DNA from: Priapulus caudatus
Lineage: Eukaryota; Priapulida; Priapulimorpha; Priapulimorphida; Priapulidae
Assembly: GCF_000485595.1 (NCBI RefSeq)
Contig: NW_014577124.1
Coordinates: 424,306-459,843, forward strand
Direction of reading: 5' to 3'
DNA length: 35,538 bases
Shown: positions 18,301-25,356 of the stretch, in pieces
Position numbering within the stretch: the first letter of the stretch is position 1
How the letters are laid out: the number at the start of each line of letters is the position of its first letter
The notes under the pieces: generated by a model
Databases searched by the model: none
The model's input: only the letters and a program-made list of their open reading frames with translations
What the model was told of the DNA's origin: nothing
Program-made: the position numbers and the translations under genes

Positions 18301-21280
18301 GAAGCCCCAGACCGGCATCCCACAACCATCGTCGCCGCGGCCCGTGATGAGGTCGTCCCGATCGAGAGAGGTGGTTGCGCCCGTCAGGTGAGAATGTGTG
18401 TCCCTCGCTACCCACTGCAGTGGCGGATCTAGAGGGGGGGGGGGTTGCAACCGCATGCCCCCCCCCCGTTCAGCCACTGACTAATGTTATAATACTAGTA
18501 AAATAGGGCCAAAAATAATATCTATATCTATATATACATACATACATATGTGTATATATAGCGCCCGAGAACGAGAGAAAAATTGCGAGAGAGAGAGAGA
18601 GTGTGTGTGTGTGTGTGCGTGAGTGCGTGTGCGTGCGTGTGTGTGTGTGCGTGAAGATAAATATTCCGAGAGAGCAAGAGAGTGAGAGTCAAGGAGAGGG
18701 AGAGGGTGAGCGGGAAGGCGAGAGAAGTAACTATATTAGAAGGAATATGTGCATCCATACCTGTGTGTGTATACCGTTTGTGCCGTTCGTGCGTTTGTCT
18801 GCGCGTGTGACTGCGCATGCGTGTGCACATCTCCGTCTGCATTCCTCCCTCCCCCCGTCCCTCTCTCCTTTCTCTCCTCTTTCCTTCCTCCTCCCCTCAG
18901 TATTTCCCTCCCCCTTTCGCGGATAGTATCGCCCACGGCATGTCGCACGGTGAAAAGTTGGCCAGACAAATGGATGGTTTTCAGCCTCAACCTTTTCACC
19001 CCCCCCCCCAAAGCACAAAATGTGGATATACGGTTATGATACGCGTTTTCACGGTCAGACAAATGCACATACACACACGCGACCAGGCACGCACAAGCTG
19101 GTATGGTTGCACGCACGCGTGCGCGTGTATTATATAGGCATAAATTCAAATTTTGTGACTCGGGGGGTGAAAAAGTTTCGGCTGGAATACTGTCATTTGG
19201 ATGGCAAACATTTCACCGTGTTCTTGACGCCGTGGGCGATACCATCCGCGAGAGGGGAGTAAGGAATAAGTGATCCAGTGTTAATGTTACTGCCTGACAC
19301 AGCAGATGAAAGGTCAGCATAAACAACCAGCAACTGTTTATTATTATTATTATTATTAAATCTTCATTGCATCAAGGTATTATTAGCTCTTGATTGCATG
19401 TAATTCAACTACAAGTACATGTACTGAAGACACTCTTTTTCATGGAGAAAAAATCAGATAAATGCAATAGTGTTGAGCAGTTAAAATAATAAAATTTCTG
19501 AGTGAAACAGTACATTGTGTGACACATAGTTCTGAATGATACATGTTACATCAAAGCTGTACATATTGTCACAGGACCGTCACATGAATCTACGTGAATG
19601 ACAATATGAAATGAGCATTGTGTGCATCGGTAATCGGCGAACTATAGCGGCTGTTTAATCTGCTGCCGGCACTCGTGTAAAACAACAATTTTTACTTTAT
19701 ATATGAATCTAAGGTATATATTATGACTCTAAAAAGCTAAAACTACTTTTCATAGATTGTCTTTGAAAAAACCATGTCATTGAAATGTCCTTGAAAAGTC
19801 ATTGAAAAAATAATTCACTTTTGTGGGAACCATGTTCACTCCTCGTGGAGAATAGGGCTGTAAATCAAATTTCTCCATGACGTTTTATCTTTGGCAGCTC
19901 TTTCGGCCTTGTTCCATGTTTTAACCCCTAATGTAATCCTTTCTTCCTCCACTGTCCCTCGCCATGTTTCCCTTGGTCTTCTCCTTTTTCTCTTCCCCTC
20001 CGGTGCCCATGTCAGTGCAATGCGTGGGTTTTCGTCTTTCTTTTCTTCATTCTAATGACATGGCCAATCCATTTCCATCTTCTTCTTTTTATTAACAATA
20101 TGTTTATATAGGAATTGATGTTTAGCGATGAGGTATTCCAGGTGAGCTTCACACAGCACATTTTCGTAAGATGTTTGTGCGTGAGATTCTATGTTTACGC
20201 CGCCGACGTTTCTCGTTTCAGAAAAACGTCTGTGAGCAGGATACCGTCGCCGGCTGTGTTAGCGAGGCGCCCTCTAACTGGTACACCTGCCACTAGCCCA
20301 ACAACAGGTGTGTTTTCATGCGTGAGTCTGTATGCACGCGAGCGTGTTGTGCGTGCGTGCACGTGCACGCGTACATTTGTGCAAGGATTTTCAGCAACAG
20401 GGTGATACTGCGCGTAAATTTCGTGCAAAAAGAGCAAAATCAATCCTAAATGTTTAATGACTTTTGCAAGAACATTCCCACTTGCACCCTTACTCGGCAT
20501 TAATTAAACGTTCTAAAAGAGAACGATTCTATAACTCGACGAATTACCGATTCACGCTAATCACTGAAATTTAAACGCTAGCTCAAATTTAGTTTGCAGC
20601 ATAATCACGAAGCTTCTGAGGCTGTCGAATTTATATTAAACCCGTTAAACCTTTTTATTATACATAAAATCCTCGCAGCGCGAGAGCAGGTTATCACTCT
20701 CAGGCACCCGAGTCACGCGAAACCATTCGAAACCCAACGAGCTTTTGCTTCTCCTTCTTGTTCATCCGTCGATGCATCGCGTCGATTCTTCATTCCGCAG
20801 AGATGCCGCCGCAGATAGGTCTGTCGCTACAGACAATGCTGAAGCAGAAGAGATTGGCGAATGGCGCGGCGGGCGGCAGCGGTCGCAGCTCCCCCTGTGG
20901 GAGCCCCACAGTGAGCGGCCCCGTTATGGGCAAGCCGGCGAGTCAGATACCCACCATGGTTAGGTGAGCATCATCGACGTGTCTGTTCCAGCACACTCCA
21001 GTCCATCCCTGAATCTTTGCAGTGTCACGTGTTCTTTTATAGGGGGCGTGACTCCAATGGGGGTATTTTGCAGAGCAAAATGTTCTATTAGCGGATGCCG
21101 CTCCATCTTCAATCTTTGTAGATCAACACACCATGCATTCTGCTAGGGACACTCTTGCATCTCGAATCTTTGTAGATTCATCACTACGTTCTGTTGGAGA
21201 GAGCCCAGTATTATCGTGTGGCGTGACGCATTGTTTTTTCGTCACCTTTCAGGAGACCAGCGCCGACGAAGAAGTCCTGA
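2148..21280 (+). CDS. PPP4R4: PPP4R4: protein phosphatase 4 regulatory subunit 4 (spliced, 21 exons, 5' partial)
   Basis: Gene-level entry; the exons are listed separately. The product is a HEAT-repeat scaffold that binds the PP4 catalytic subunit and is described as a mainly cytoplasmic PP4 regulator. Joined exons follow vertebrate PPP4R4 (as I recall it) almost end to end: KILGKIATKF, SLCQDVDYEVRGCMCRQL, ILPELVEL, LGKLCHGL, CAAFNFPAMVLF, LLGSNVYLIQGEL, HLPEMLE, RTLCVYLR, IIELFSKSFF, LLQQLESCVRKL, then an acidic and basic helical stretch and a Ser/Pro-rich basic tail. Exons sum to 2257 nt, one more than an open frame allows; the extra base is in exon J. With that allowance there are about 751 codons and a TGA at 21278-21280. 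The N-terminal exons are missing because the window starts inside the gene. The strong residue match across all exons makes the identification secure; the orthologue's exact binding partners are inferred from the family. Confidence 0.93.
2255..3640. other. PPP4R4 intron A-B, left part
   Basis: It is AT-rich to about 2980 with nothing recognised, then pyrimidine-rich (CT tracts at 3170-3400 and 3565-3595). ORFs here are low-complexity. Confidence 0.5.
3641..4335. promoter_or_regulatory. CpG-rich intronic segment with CRE, E-box and NRF-1-like motifs
   Basis: This stretch is dense in CpG compared with the AT-rich sequence either side. It has a palindromic CRE TGACGTCA at 3674-3681 running into an E-box CACGTG (3680-3685), and an NRF-1-like GCGCATGCGC at 4008-4017 with a second partial copy at 4327-4335. 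It could be an alternative promoter or enhancer; this is motif-based inference only. Confidence 0.3.
4336..5109. other. PPP4R4 intron A-B, right part
   Basis: There is a degenerate tgtatttcgt(aa/tg) repeat at about 4935-5090. Nothing else was recognised. Confidence 0.5.
5110..5217 (+). CDS. PPP4R4: PPP4R4 exon B
   Basis: The acceptor is aaacag at 5104-5109 and the donor gtatg at 5218. The first base completes Leu, then IKKEILPVVQSLCQDVDYEV and RGCMCRQLDSVARGI follow; this is one of the best conserved HEAT units of the family (human version contains SLCQDVEYEVRSCMCRQL). Confidence 0.92.
5257..5482. repeat. (CT)n followed by (GT/GC)n microsatellite
   Basis: A CT dinucleotide run at about 5259-5292 is followed by an alternating purine-pyrimidine tgtgcg tract at 5360-5475, a sequence type that can form Z-DNA. 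Confidence 0.85.
5551..5672 (+). CDS. PPP4R4: PPP4R4 exon C
   Basis: It follows the acceptor cgcccag and ends at gtgagt (5673). It reads LEATKISILPELVELANDEE then SFVRLAGLEAVVSLLSLLDD. This is a HEAT repeat equivalent to human VVLPELIELSRDEGSSVRLA. It is GC-rich, unlike the GT/CT-rich intron before it. Confidence 0.92.
6392..6768. repeat. (TCCTC)n pentanucleotide array, about 375 bp
   Basis: It is an almost pure pyrimidine strand of tcctc units with scattered variants (ccgct, catct, tttcc). It produces long spurious ORFs on both strands and is a classic triplex (H-DNA) type sequence. It ends only 33 bp before exon D. Confidence 0.95.
6802..6924 (+). CDS. PPP4R4: PPP4R4 exon D
   Basis: The acceptor is tgttgcag (ends 6801) and the donor gtaagg (6925). 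It reads TCVHIIIPLVRKFCEMAMKA and then EDPTLAVVAKQLGKLCHGLS, matching the family signature LGKLCHGL. The acceptor sits just after a 380-bp TCCTC repeat. Confidence 0.92.
7126..7191. repeat. 11-bp tandem repeat, six copies
   Basis: Six exact or near-exact copies of gtgatacacct lie in intron D-E. Diverged cousins of the surrounding acctgtgatac sequence occur at 7030-7050. Confidence 0.9.
7192..7626. other. PPP4R4 intron D-E, right part
   Basis: It is AT-rich with a perfect 14-bp palindrome gggcagtactgccc near 7336 and short tttagtt-type repeats at 7500-7580. Nothing was recognised as functional. Confidence 0.4.
7627..7754 (+). CDS. PPP4R4: PPP4R4 exon E
   Basis: The acceptor is cttcttgcag (ends 7626) and the donor gtatgc (7755). 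It reads VNLSAEQRQWFLNYYRQLCQ and continues LGLTCTDSGIQVKQSPDKDH. The second half is the poorly conserved linker that also varies in vertebrates. Confidence 0.88.
7953..8030 (+). CDS. PPP4R4: PPP4R4 exon F
   Basis: It is 26 codons in phase 0 between tcgcag and gtaagt. It reads TPDLSQLFEEADIYAECRLC then AAFNFP, matching the conserved CAYNFPAM junction with the next exon. Confidence 0.9.
8065..8651. repeat. (CT)n array with 57-bp higher-order repeat and a 255-base assembly gap
   Basis: Pure CT precedes the N run at 8175-8429. After the gap three 57-bp units each start at cgcttctctcgtgc (8438, 8495, 8552) followed by CT. The array size is unknown because of the gap. Confidence 0.9.
8652..9383. 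other. PPP4R4 intron F-G, no gene seen
   Basis: It is unique-looking sequence. The segment at about 9258-9290 (ccctaacggttggcacactt) recurs at about 9457-9477, close to exon G. Confidence 0.4.
9384..9546 (+). repeat. Tandem duplication of the exon G acceptor region
   Basis: tggcgggttcgg and the following tgacggc...gcgtgtttgcc/gtgtgttcttt blocks occur at 9384-9455 and again at 9486-9546, 102 bp apart. The second copy ends with the working acceptor of exon G. Confidence 0.6.
9547..9666 (+). CDS. PPP4R4: PPP4R4 exon G
   Basis: It is 40 codons in phase 0, with acceptor ctttcag (ends 9546) and donor gtaggt. It reads AMVLFAGALDFKCSLYATFA then ALCEDPYPVVRRTVASGFHE, a HEAT repeat matching human AMIVF and VRYTIAICFYE. 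About 100 bp of the upstream intron, including part of the acceptor region, is a second copy of itself (see findings). Confidence 0.9.
9667..10171. other. PPP4R4 intron G-H
   Basis: It is AT-rich from 9800; no feature was recognised. Confidence 0.4.
10172..10249 (+). CDS. PPP4R4: PPP4R4 exon H
   Basis: It is 26 codons in phase 0 after the polypyrimidine acceptor tgttttttcag. It reads VAKLLGSNVYLIQGELVILL then KDESIE, nearly the human SKLLNSGVYLIHKELITLLQ segment. Confidence 0.92.
10250..10990. other. PPP4R4 intron H-I
   Basis: It is C- and pyrimidine-rich with a tandem gcactgcactgcact at about 10350-10364 and C runs at 10770-10890. No gene was seen. Confidence 0.4.
10991..11092 (+). CDS. 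PPP4R4: PPP4R4 exon I
   Basis: It is 34 codons in phase 0 between cacgcag and gtgagg. It reads VLEGIIPHLPEMLECMVNRG then RHSMSDTRFSPDLQ. The first half is conserved (human VLDALIDHLPEILELM) and the second half is a variable linker. Confidence 0.88.
11093..11613. other. PPP4R4 intron I-J with (TA)n and a possible 27-nt microexon
   Basis: A TA dinucleotide tract lies at about 11156-11206. A candidate phase-0 microexon at 11512-11538 lies between cttctgtctag and gtgagc and would add VFWSVFVPL; I found no family support for it. Confidence 0.4.
11614..11803 (+). CDS. PPP4R4: PPP4R4 exon J (contains an apparent +1 frameshift)
   Basis: The acceptor is ccttcag (ends 11613) and the donor gtgagt (11804). 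The exon is 190 nt although both flanking phases are 0, so it carries one extra base. The first part reads ELANALMLCELTVARRRGVQ in the entry frame. The conserved second part (NWRLHEQLLSVLACLPKCLS, then SDDIFCKFCALFFQK) is open only one base later, and that frame has a TGA at 11657-11659. The shift must lie near 11684-11690. I see no small intron or alternative acceptor that repairs it. It is either a sequencing error or a damaged allele. Confidence 0.8.
11850..12085. repeat. Degenerate ~26-30-bp repeat in intron J-K
   Basis: Variants of cttgttactgttgggaact recur about eight times with many changes. It has no coding content. Confidence 0.55.
12271..12376 (+). CDS. PPP4R4: PPP4R4 exon K
   Basis: The acceptor is tgcttcag (ends 12270) and the donor gtagcc (12377). 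It reads RARPVRIAAVRTLCVYLRNN then LRAEQRSEICKKLIE, ending with the first base of an Asp codon. It matches human RTLCIFLRYN and QKLIE. Confidence 0.9.
12457..12953 (+). repeat. ~100-bp minisatellite containing copies of the exon L 3' splice site
   Basis: A gattt-type start followed by gtcacca, then cacta/cacaggc and catg, occurs at 12457, 12552, 12695, 12797, 12900 and finally at the real acceptor 12953. Spacings are 95, 143, 102, 103 and 53 bp. The copies at 12695 and 12797 would translate DLCHHTSHYRHVPRERM and DFYCHTAHYRHAPRERM, recognisable relatives of the genuine DFCRHASCHKRM of exon L. Confidence 0.75.
12954..13101 (+). CDS. PPP4R4: PPP4R4 exon L
   Basis: It starts after gcgcgtag (ends 12953) and ends at gtgagg (13102). 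It reads DFCRHASCHKRMLFIEICIV then IIELFSKSFFKQFFYTQLLE and LHMDAVPNIR, matching human EFIIEIFSKSFF and VANVR. Its first ~40 bases and acceptor are copied several times in the upstream intron; a competing acceptor at 12899-12900 would give an in-frame stop after about 18 codons, so 12954 is chosen. Confidence 0.9.
13110..13506. repeat. GGN trinucleotide repeat (GGA, GGT, GCG, GCT)
   Basis: It is a purine/GT-rich array with ggaggaggt, then ggtggt, ttgttg, ctgctg and a pure (ggc)n block at about 13358-13398. The plus strand has multiple G-runs able to form quadruplexes. ORFs through it are period-3 artefacts. Confidence 0.9.
13507..13995. other. Rest of PPP4R4 intron L-M
   Basis: No feature was recognised except a (GTGC)n run at about 13965-13990 immediately before the exon M acceptor. 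Confidence 0.4.
13996..14140 (+). CDS. PPP4R4: PPP4R4 exon M
   Basis: The acceptor is ttcgcag (ends 13995) and the donor gtaagc (14141). It reads RLCTLLPRLKSQLKLPTDRG then LLQQLESCVRKLMVNEKDRD, matching human LLQQLEMCVRKLLCQEKDKD. It is the last clear HEAT unit. Confidence 0.92.
14330..14580. repeat. Degenerate ~65-80-bp repeat in intron M-N
   Basis: The motif aatctctgtatgaacaaca recurs in variant form near 14337, 14380, 14440, 14486 and 14552 with cttcctc spacers. Confidence 0.5.
14581..15707. repeat. PPP4R4 intron M-N, right part, with (TA)n array
   Basis: A TA dinucleotide array lies at 15259-15332. The remainder is AT-rich unique sequence with no gene recognised. Confidence 0.6.
15708..15749 (+). 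CDS. PPP4R4: PPP4R4 exon N (42 nt)
   Basis: This short phase-0 exon lies between gtatttcag and gtaagt. It reads AIMELDKIEVAMDT, equivalent to human VLELDRMEMSMDA. Confidence 0.85.
15750..16946. repeat. PPP4R4 intron N-O with (GTGC)n and (GA)n tracts
   Basis: 15750-16650 holds nothing I recognise. (gtgc)n lies at 16661-16690 and a GA-rich tract at 16701-16812, both low-complexity. Confidence 0.6.
16947..17024 (+). CDS. PPP4R4: PPP4R4 exon O
   Basis: It is 26 codons in phase 0 between ttttgtag and gtaagc. It reads LSRRVFLEGDLEDQERENEE then KHLVEI. It opens the charged helical (coiled-coil-like) segment that follows the HEAT array in the family. Confidence 0.82.
17233..17320 (+). CDS. PPP4R4: PPP4R4 exon P
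   Basis: The acceptor is ttttgcag (ends 17232) and the donor gtgagt (17321). It reads EERERKEEESRRIAERKTAA then KAGKIPIRK. It continues the charged helix and moves into a basic linker. Confidence 0.8.
17716..17805 (+). CDS. PPP4R4: PPP4R4 exon Q
   Basis: The acceptor is atttcag (ends 17715) and the donor gtatga (17806). It reads PSKSILPVKEVKRTPSNNSF then SSLSVSSAQR. It is a low-complexity, basic and serine-rich tail region; it is accepted because its phases fit both neighbours. Confidence 0.7.
18261..18387 (+). CDS. PPP4R4: PPP4R4 exon R
   Basis: The acceptor is cacgcag (ends 18260) and the donor gtgaga (18388). It reads SISSNSRPKPQLAVKPQTGI then PQPSSPRPVMRSSRSREVVA. It is a disordered Pro/Ser/Arg tail with phases that fit. 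Confidence 0.7.
18418..18479. mobile_element. 62-bp foldback with 7-bp terminal inverted repeats
   Basis: It begins cagtggcggatctag and ends gccactg. Inside, an 11-base G run faces a 10-base C run across a short loop, so the whole element can fold on itself. A cagtggcgga end is a common transposon terminus in animal genomes (recollection). No target-site duplication was identified. Confidence 0.35.
18520..18720. repeat. TA/GT/GA microsatellite cluster in intron R-S
   Basis: tatata, gagagaga, gtgtgtgcgtg and gagagg tracts follow each other. No coding content. Confidence 0.7.
18901..19268. mobile_element. 368-bp element with ~105-bp inverted arms (MITE-like or foldback)
   Basis: The left arm 18901-19008 and the reverse complement of the right arm 19162-19268 match over their length. 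Shared blocks are cgcggat(a/g)gtatcgcccacggc, acggtgaaa, caaatg and ctttttcaccccc. The unpaired centre is about 150 bp and has no transposase. It is a non-autonomous element in an intron; the family is not identified. Confidence 0.6.
19836..20094 (-). pseudogene. Non-LTR retrotransposon reverse transcriptase, decayed C-terminal fragment
   Basis: On the minus strand one frame reads KRRRWKWIGHVIRMKKRKTK. After a frameshift near 20025 another frame reads ALTWAPEGKRKRRRPRETWR then GTVEEERITLGVKTWNKAER and AAKDKTSWRNLIYSPILHEE, followed by TGA at 19838-19836. The RRWKWIGHV...ALTW.PEGKRKRGRP.TWRR pattern is the well-known C-terminal end of LINE reverse transcriptases spread through invertebrate genomes. 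Only the 3' end is present, as expected from 5' truncation on insertion. Confidence 0.85.
20222..20307 (+). CDS. PPP4R4: PPP4R4 exon S
   Basis: The acceptor is cgtttcag (ends 20221) and the donor gtgtgt (20308). It reads RKTSVSRIPSPAVLARRPLT then GTPATSPTT. It has the same disordered composition, with SP/TP motifs that could be phosphorylated (inference). Confidence 0.68.
20308..20800. other. PPP4R4 intron S-T
   Basis: Nothing was recognised beyond a short gtgcgtgcacgtgcacgcg palindromic stretch near 20349-20370. Confidence 0.4.
20801..20963 (+). CDS. PPP4R4: PPP4R4 exon T
   Basis: The acceptor is ttccgcag (ends 20800) and the donor gtgagc (20964). It reads EMPPQIGLSLQTMLKQKRLA then NGAAGGSGRSSPCGSPTVSG. 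It is a glycine/serine-rich tail in the correct phase. Confidence 0.7.
20995..21185. repeat. Degenerate repeat in intron T-U
   Basis: (t/c)gaatctttgcagtg, caatctttgtagat and cgaatctttgtagat occur at about 21010, 21110 and 21163 with short divergent spacers. Confidence 0.45.
21253..21280 (+). CDS. PPP4R4: PPP4R4 terminal coding exon U
   Basis: The acceptor is cctttcag (ends 21252). The exon gives RRPAPTKKS and then TGA. The short basic C-terminus resembles the Lys/Arg-rich end of vertebrate PPP4R4. Confidence 0.72.
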
Positions 21281-22725
21281 CATTTGAGTGACAGCTGAGC
21301 TTGTGACGTGGCGACCGTCCACGCCAACCTGGTCACCAGAGCGCAGCACCTACCAGAACGAGATTACGGCGAATTCTATTCGGGTTGGGAGTTCCACCAG
21401 TGAGCGTGTTCTTCCAGGAGAGTTGCGCTGCACAGACGAATAACTCCCGATTGTATTTCTGATTTTCTCTCTGCGAAACTACACTTCTTCCACCGAAGGC
21501 GAGAATACGTCTGCGCGTGGGGGCGTGGATTTCCACGTAGTTCCTCGTCCAAGTTGGAATCCCTAATGCGTTGAGTCTACATGTGCCAAAGTTTATTGTA
21601 ATATTGATTGACATTTTTATACGCTAGCGAGGAAGTGTCGTGTCAGAATGCGACATATATACACTACACGATGCAAGATGCCGAAACGCCAAACACTTTC
21701 GTCTAGTCTGTATCTCACAGTATTTCGCAGTTATTCAAGTGAAAATGCTGCGTCCGGTGCAATACGCGGTGGGGATGTATAATACGTGCGTGTACAGTAT
21801 GGAGGATTTACGGCTGCTGCCGCGCGAGCTGCCAATACACGACACCTGGCGGAGATCTACAGAATTGCACACTTGCTTCCAAATGGTGTTTTCAACCCTC
21901 TCGCGCGGGACGTGTGCCGTCGGGTTTCGTTGCTAAAGATTCTTCTTTTATAGGAAGTATTTTTCTGGACAGTGTTGTTCATAGTGGTCTTTACATATGG
22001 ATTCCTGAGCGTGTAATTAAATAGTAATTTCGAATGTGAACATGCAGGTAATATTGAAAAGCAGGAACAAATATGGATTGACGATAGCGTCTCAGTTTCT
22101 TTAACCTTCACAGCCACACCGGTCATGACTACATCTGTAGTTGTTGTTAGGCGTTTAGCCTTACAGTTCCTCTCATTGAGCACTCATTGAAGTAGTTACC
22201 CAGTTGTCTAGATGACTGGTGAAGTGTTCATACGTATACAAGTTACTTTGAAAACGTCCTACCCACACGTTAGATGCAGTGCATCTGATAAAGATATTTA
22301 ATATAAATTAAAGATAATTAAATATTAACGAGAGCTGAACATATTTATTCTCGTTATGGTATTGTTATAATTGGGCAGCATATCCAACTTCGGCAAATTT
22401 TCCAGGCGCATTGGATTTTAAAGGAAATATGTTGCTATCCGTGTGAAATTTTGTGCTCTCTTCATTATGCTGGTTTGCCGTCGAGCATAAAGACAATAAA
22501 TTGTGCCGTGGTTTATTCCTTATTCGCGTTGAATAGAAGCCAGTTCTATCTGCACACTGTTGAAACAGAAACTTGCTTTGCTAGTAGTGCCTTTTTCAAT
22601 TGGTATCCGAAGAGCATTTTGTTCCATGTTATTCTGTGACAATTTTGTATTGTTGACAGTTATTTTGGGTTGTAAATACCTGGTAAATACTATGAATTTA
22701 CAAAATAAAATTCACTAGTGTGGTA
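21281..22725 (+). other. Putative PPP4R4 3' UTR
   Basis: No open frame or family match is visible after the TGA. The best polyadenylation signal is AATAAA at 22704-22709, followed by GT-rich sequence; alternatives are 22495-22500 and 22845-22850. The end coordinate is an estimate from the first of these. Confidence 0.45.
22704..22709 (+). terminator. Candidate polyadenylation signal for PPP4R4
   Basis: The canonical AATAAA hexamer lies 1.4 kb after the stop codon, with a GT-rich stretch (tagtgtggt, agtgttggtg) 10-40 bases downstream as expected for cleavage. Other hexamers at 22495 and 22845 are possible. Confidence 0.45.
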
Positions 22726-23490
22726 TTTAAAATCAAGTGTTGGTGACATTACTACTATTAGGACCATATGCCGACTAAAACAATGCATGAAAAGTGGGAA
22801 AATTTACAATAACCACCAAACCTACCAGGCATATTCTGCCTGGAAATAAACTACTCTATCAACAAGGGTTTGTACATACTCATCAACTATAGCCATGAAG
22901 AAACAATGCCACTATTCTGGTTTGAAGTAATTTATTACAGACGTTTGCAGGTATACAGATACTCTATTAATAAATTTTTCAGCCATAATGTGTGTACCAT
23001 TTTAGAACACGTTCCCTCGTACGTACAAACTATACGCTCACCATACGACATTCTTACCACACCAAGTTGTCTTTCCTACCCAGGTTTCCAAAATACAACA
23101 CAAGATGGCTTAGGACCAATTACTATTTGAGTGCCAGACACTCCACGCATTTTAAACATTTTTATCGGTAGCAATATAACAAATGCTAGATAGACATATT
23201 GGTATACAAGTCAAATAAGCTGTGATTACCATTCTCCCTTCTCACTTCATCAGTTACGTTAGATAGCAAAACTGGTTATAACGGGTAAAATTTGAATTGC
23301 GAGTGTCACCGGTCACCTGTGGCGCGCCAACACTTTGGCACGGGCGACAACAATGAGTAAGCTCGTTCTCACTCTCACGGGCGCACTCGAAAAAATGTTC
23401 CGAAAGCCAACAACACCAAAAGAACAGAAATAAAAATGCACTTTACGCACGCTGAAGCATCCTCTGCGCGTTGCCGTCCGCCGGACCTCA

Positions 23491-23506
23491 CAGCGCCCCC
23501 TGGCAG
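23491..23506 (-). promoter_or_regulatory. CTCF-like motif 1
   Basis: The minus strand reads ctgccagggggcgctg. It contains the invariant core ccagggggcgc of the bilaterian CTCF consensus with two mismatches at the 5' edge. Confidence 0.4.
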
Positions 23507-24678
23507 ACACGTACGCGCGTGACGGATCAGATAGATAACAGGGAATCGGCCAACCCACACCGTAACGTGCTACGGGGGCATAAAATTCCAGTAGTAACGA
23601 ACCTTTTTATCGAGAGAGAACGCCACCAAAACGAATCGGGACGGCGACGTTGTAGTGAAAACCGACGTTCGTCTATCACACGACGTGCACGCACGCCCTA
23701 TAGCGAGGGCATGTAACGATGACCCGGTCACTGGCCCATCGTCAGCTAGGTCCCGGGGAGACACGACGCAACGTGCCCGCCTTCAAAGTGCACGCGAATA
23801 CGGAACGAGAATACGGGACGACAACGACGCCCGAGCGCCAAGAGACTCACGTCGTCGTCGCCACGGCGATGCCGGTCACGTGACGCGCGTCCGGCGACCC
23901 GTGGCACGTCGTAGACGAGAAGTCTGCAGAGATACAACTGATCCACAGTTGAACACAAATCGCATGGTTCAAAAAAATGCAGCAAGAGCGATCACAACTC
24001 GGAAAGGGCGTTCCGCTATACGGCTCTGGCCAAAGCTGTACCAGAAATGGGTAACGAACAACGGGATGTCATAACATTATGTGTGCGGGTGTTGCGCGGG
24101 GCCAATCTGAATAGAATGTATCAAAAATAAACTTTCCACTAGATTAAGATGTCAGCAGTAACAACACGTTAATTACACCGCCACAAAAAAAAATATCACT
24201 GCTTGGAACAAAATGGTGACACATTATCATTAATTGAACGATGTAGAATTTCAGCCTTCGTTTTACCAGAGGCTGCAACACCCACAAGTATATAGACCTC
24301 CCATCACCCACTTCTGCGCACACAGCGAAAACCAAATTATTGTGAACCTTATCGTGCCACTTACAGTAAAGACCGACTTCCAGATATTCGTTTCGTACTA
24401 ATAATGTCACTGGAATGTAATACTGTGCTGCTGCTGCAATTCTAGACCTCTGCAACAAATGGTACGCACGCACTTTTCCCCAGCGTTGCTTCAACATTGT
24501 GAAAAAGTAAGAAACGGCTAGATAAAATTCCCCTACTCCCAACTGGCACGACTGCCATACGTAGCGCGTCGCACAACAAGCCCTCCGCGAGAGATGGCGA
24601 GAGCACCGACCGCATGCGCGCGCGCGCACTGCTCTACAACCACGCGTCTTCAGGCGCAGCTTCTGGTGTCTGGTAGTT

Positions 24679-24692
24679 CCACCAGGTGGCGG
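24679..24692 (+). promoter_or_regulatory. CTCF-like motif 2
   Basis: ccaccaggtggcgg matches all 14 positions of the commonly used CTCF consensus CCASYAGRKGGCRS. Confidence 0.45.
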
Positions 24693-25332
24693 CGCCATCC
24701 TTGCCCCGCGACACCGCGCCGTCATACGTCAGACGCTCCCTCACGTCGCGCATCGTACGAATGCCGCTGGGTGTCGTAGACGTGGCAGGCCCGAACACCC
24801 CGCAGGGCGACTCTGCATACCCCCGCACGCAATAAGCGAGTCGTCGCGACCGGTCGCCGGTTTTGCGAACGCCGAACGCGGTCGGCGCGTGCACGAGACG
24901 CCCTCTCGTGGCAGCGCGGCAAACCGCTGACACCTACGCTCCGTTAACCATCGGCATGCGGAACTGCGACGCAGTTCTCGTACCCTCCCTGAGTGTTCGG
25001 CCGACGCGCGGGGGACAACAGCCTGTCCCGCGCGAACCCGCCAGCCAAGGTTTGTTTCAGTCATTTGTTCGCTCGTCTACATTTTTAATACGGTGCTAAA
25101 AAATGCACACTCGTAACACTGCCTGCCTGGACCAGACGGCCAGTTTTTCGAATATTTTTTCTTTTCGTATATATTCTTTCCCCGTGAAACTCGCAAAAAC
25201 AAGAAATTTAGCCCCAATCTCTCTTTAAACTACTCCCTGCACCATTTTTCGTAAAGAGACAGATTTTTCACTCTATGAAGTTGAGCCGCTGCTACCGGTA
25301 CGCATTCGTTAATTCACGGGGGTTCCCGTGAG

Positions 25333-25356
25333 TGGGGGAGGGGGGTGGGGGCAGGG
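25333..25356 (+). other. G-quadruplex-forming G-runs
   Basis: Four runs (G5, G6, G5, G3) are separated by one- or two-base loops on the plus strand, the strand opposite to DDX3 transcription. Confidence 0.6.

Noticed and set aside
23655-24074. 139-codon plus ORF rich in Arg
   Set aside because: CpG-rich composition keeps it open; no domain, no splice context, lies in the intergenic region.
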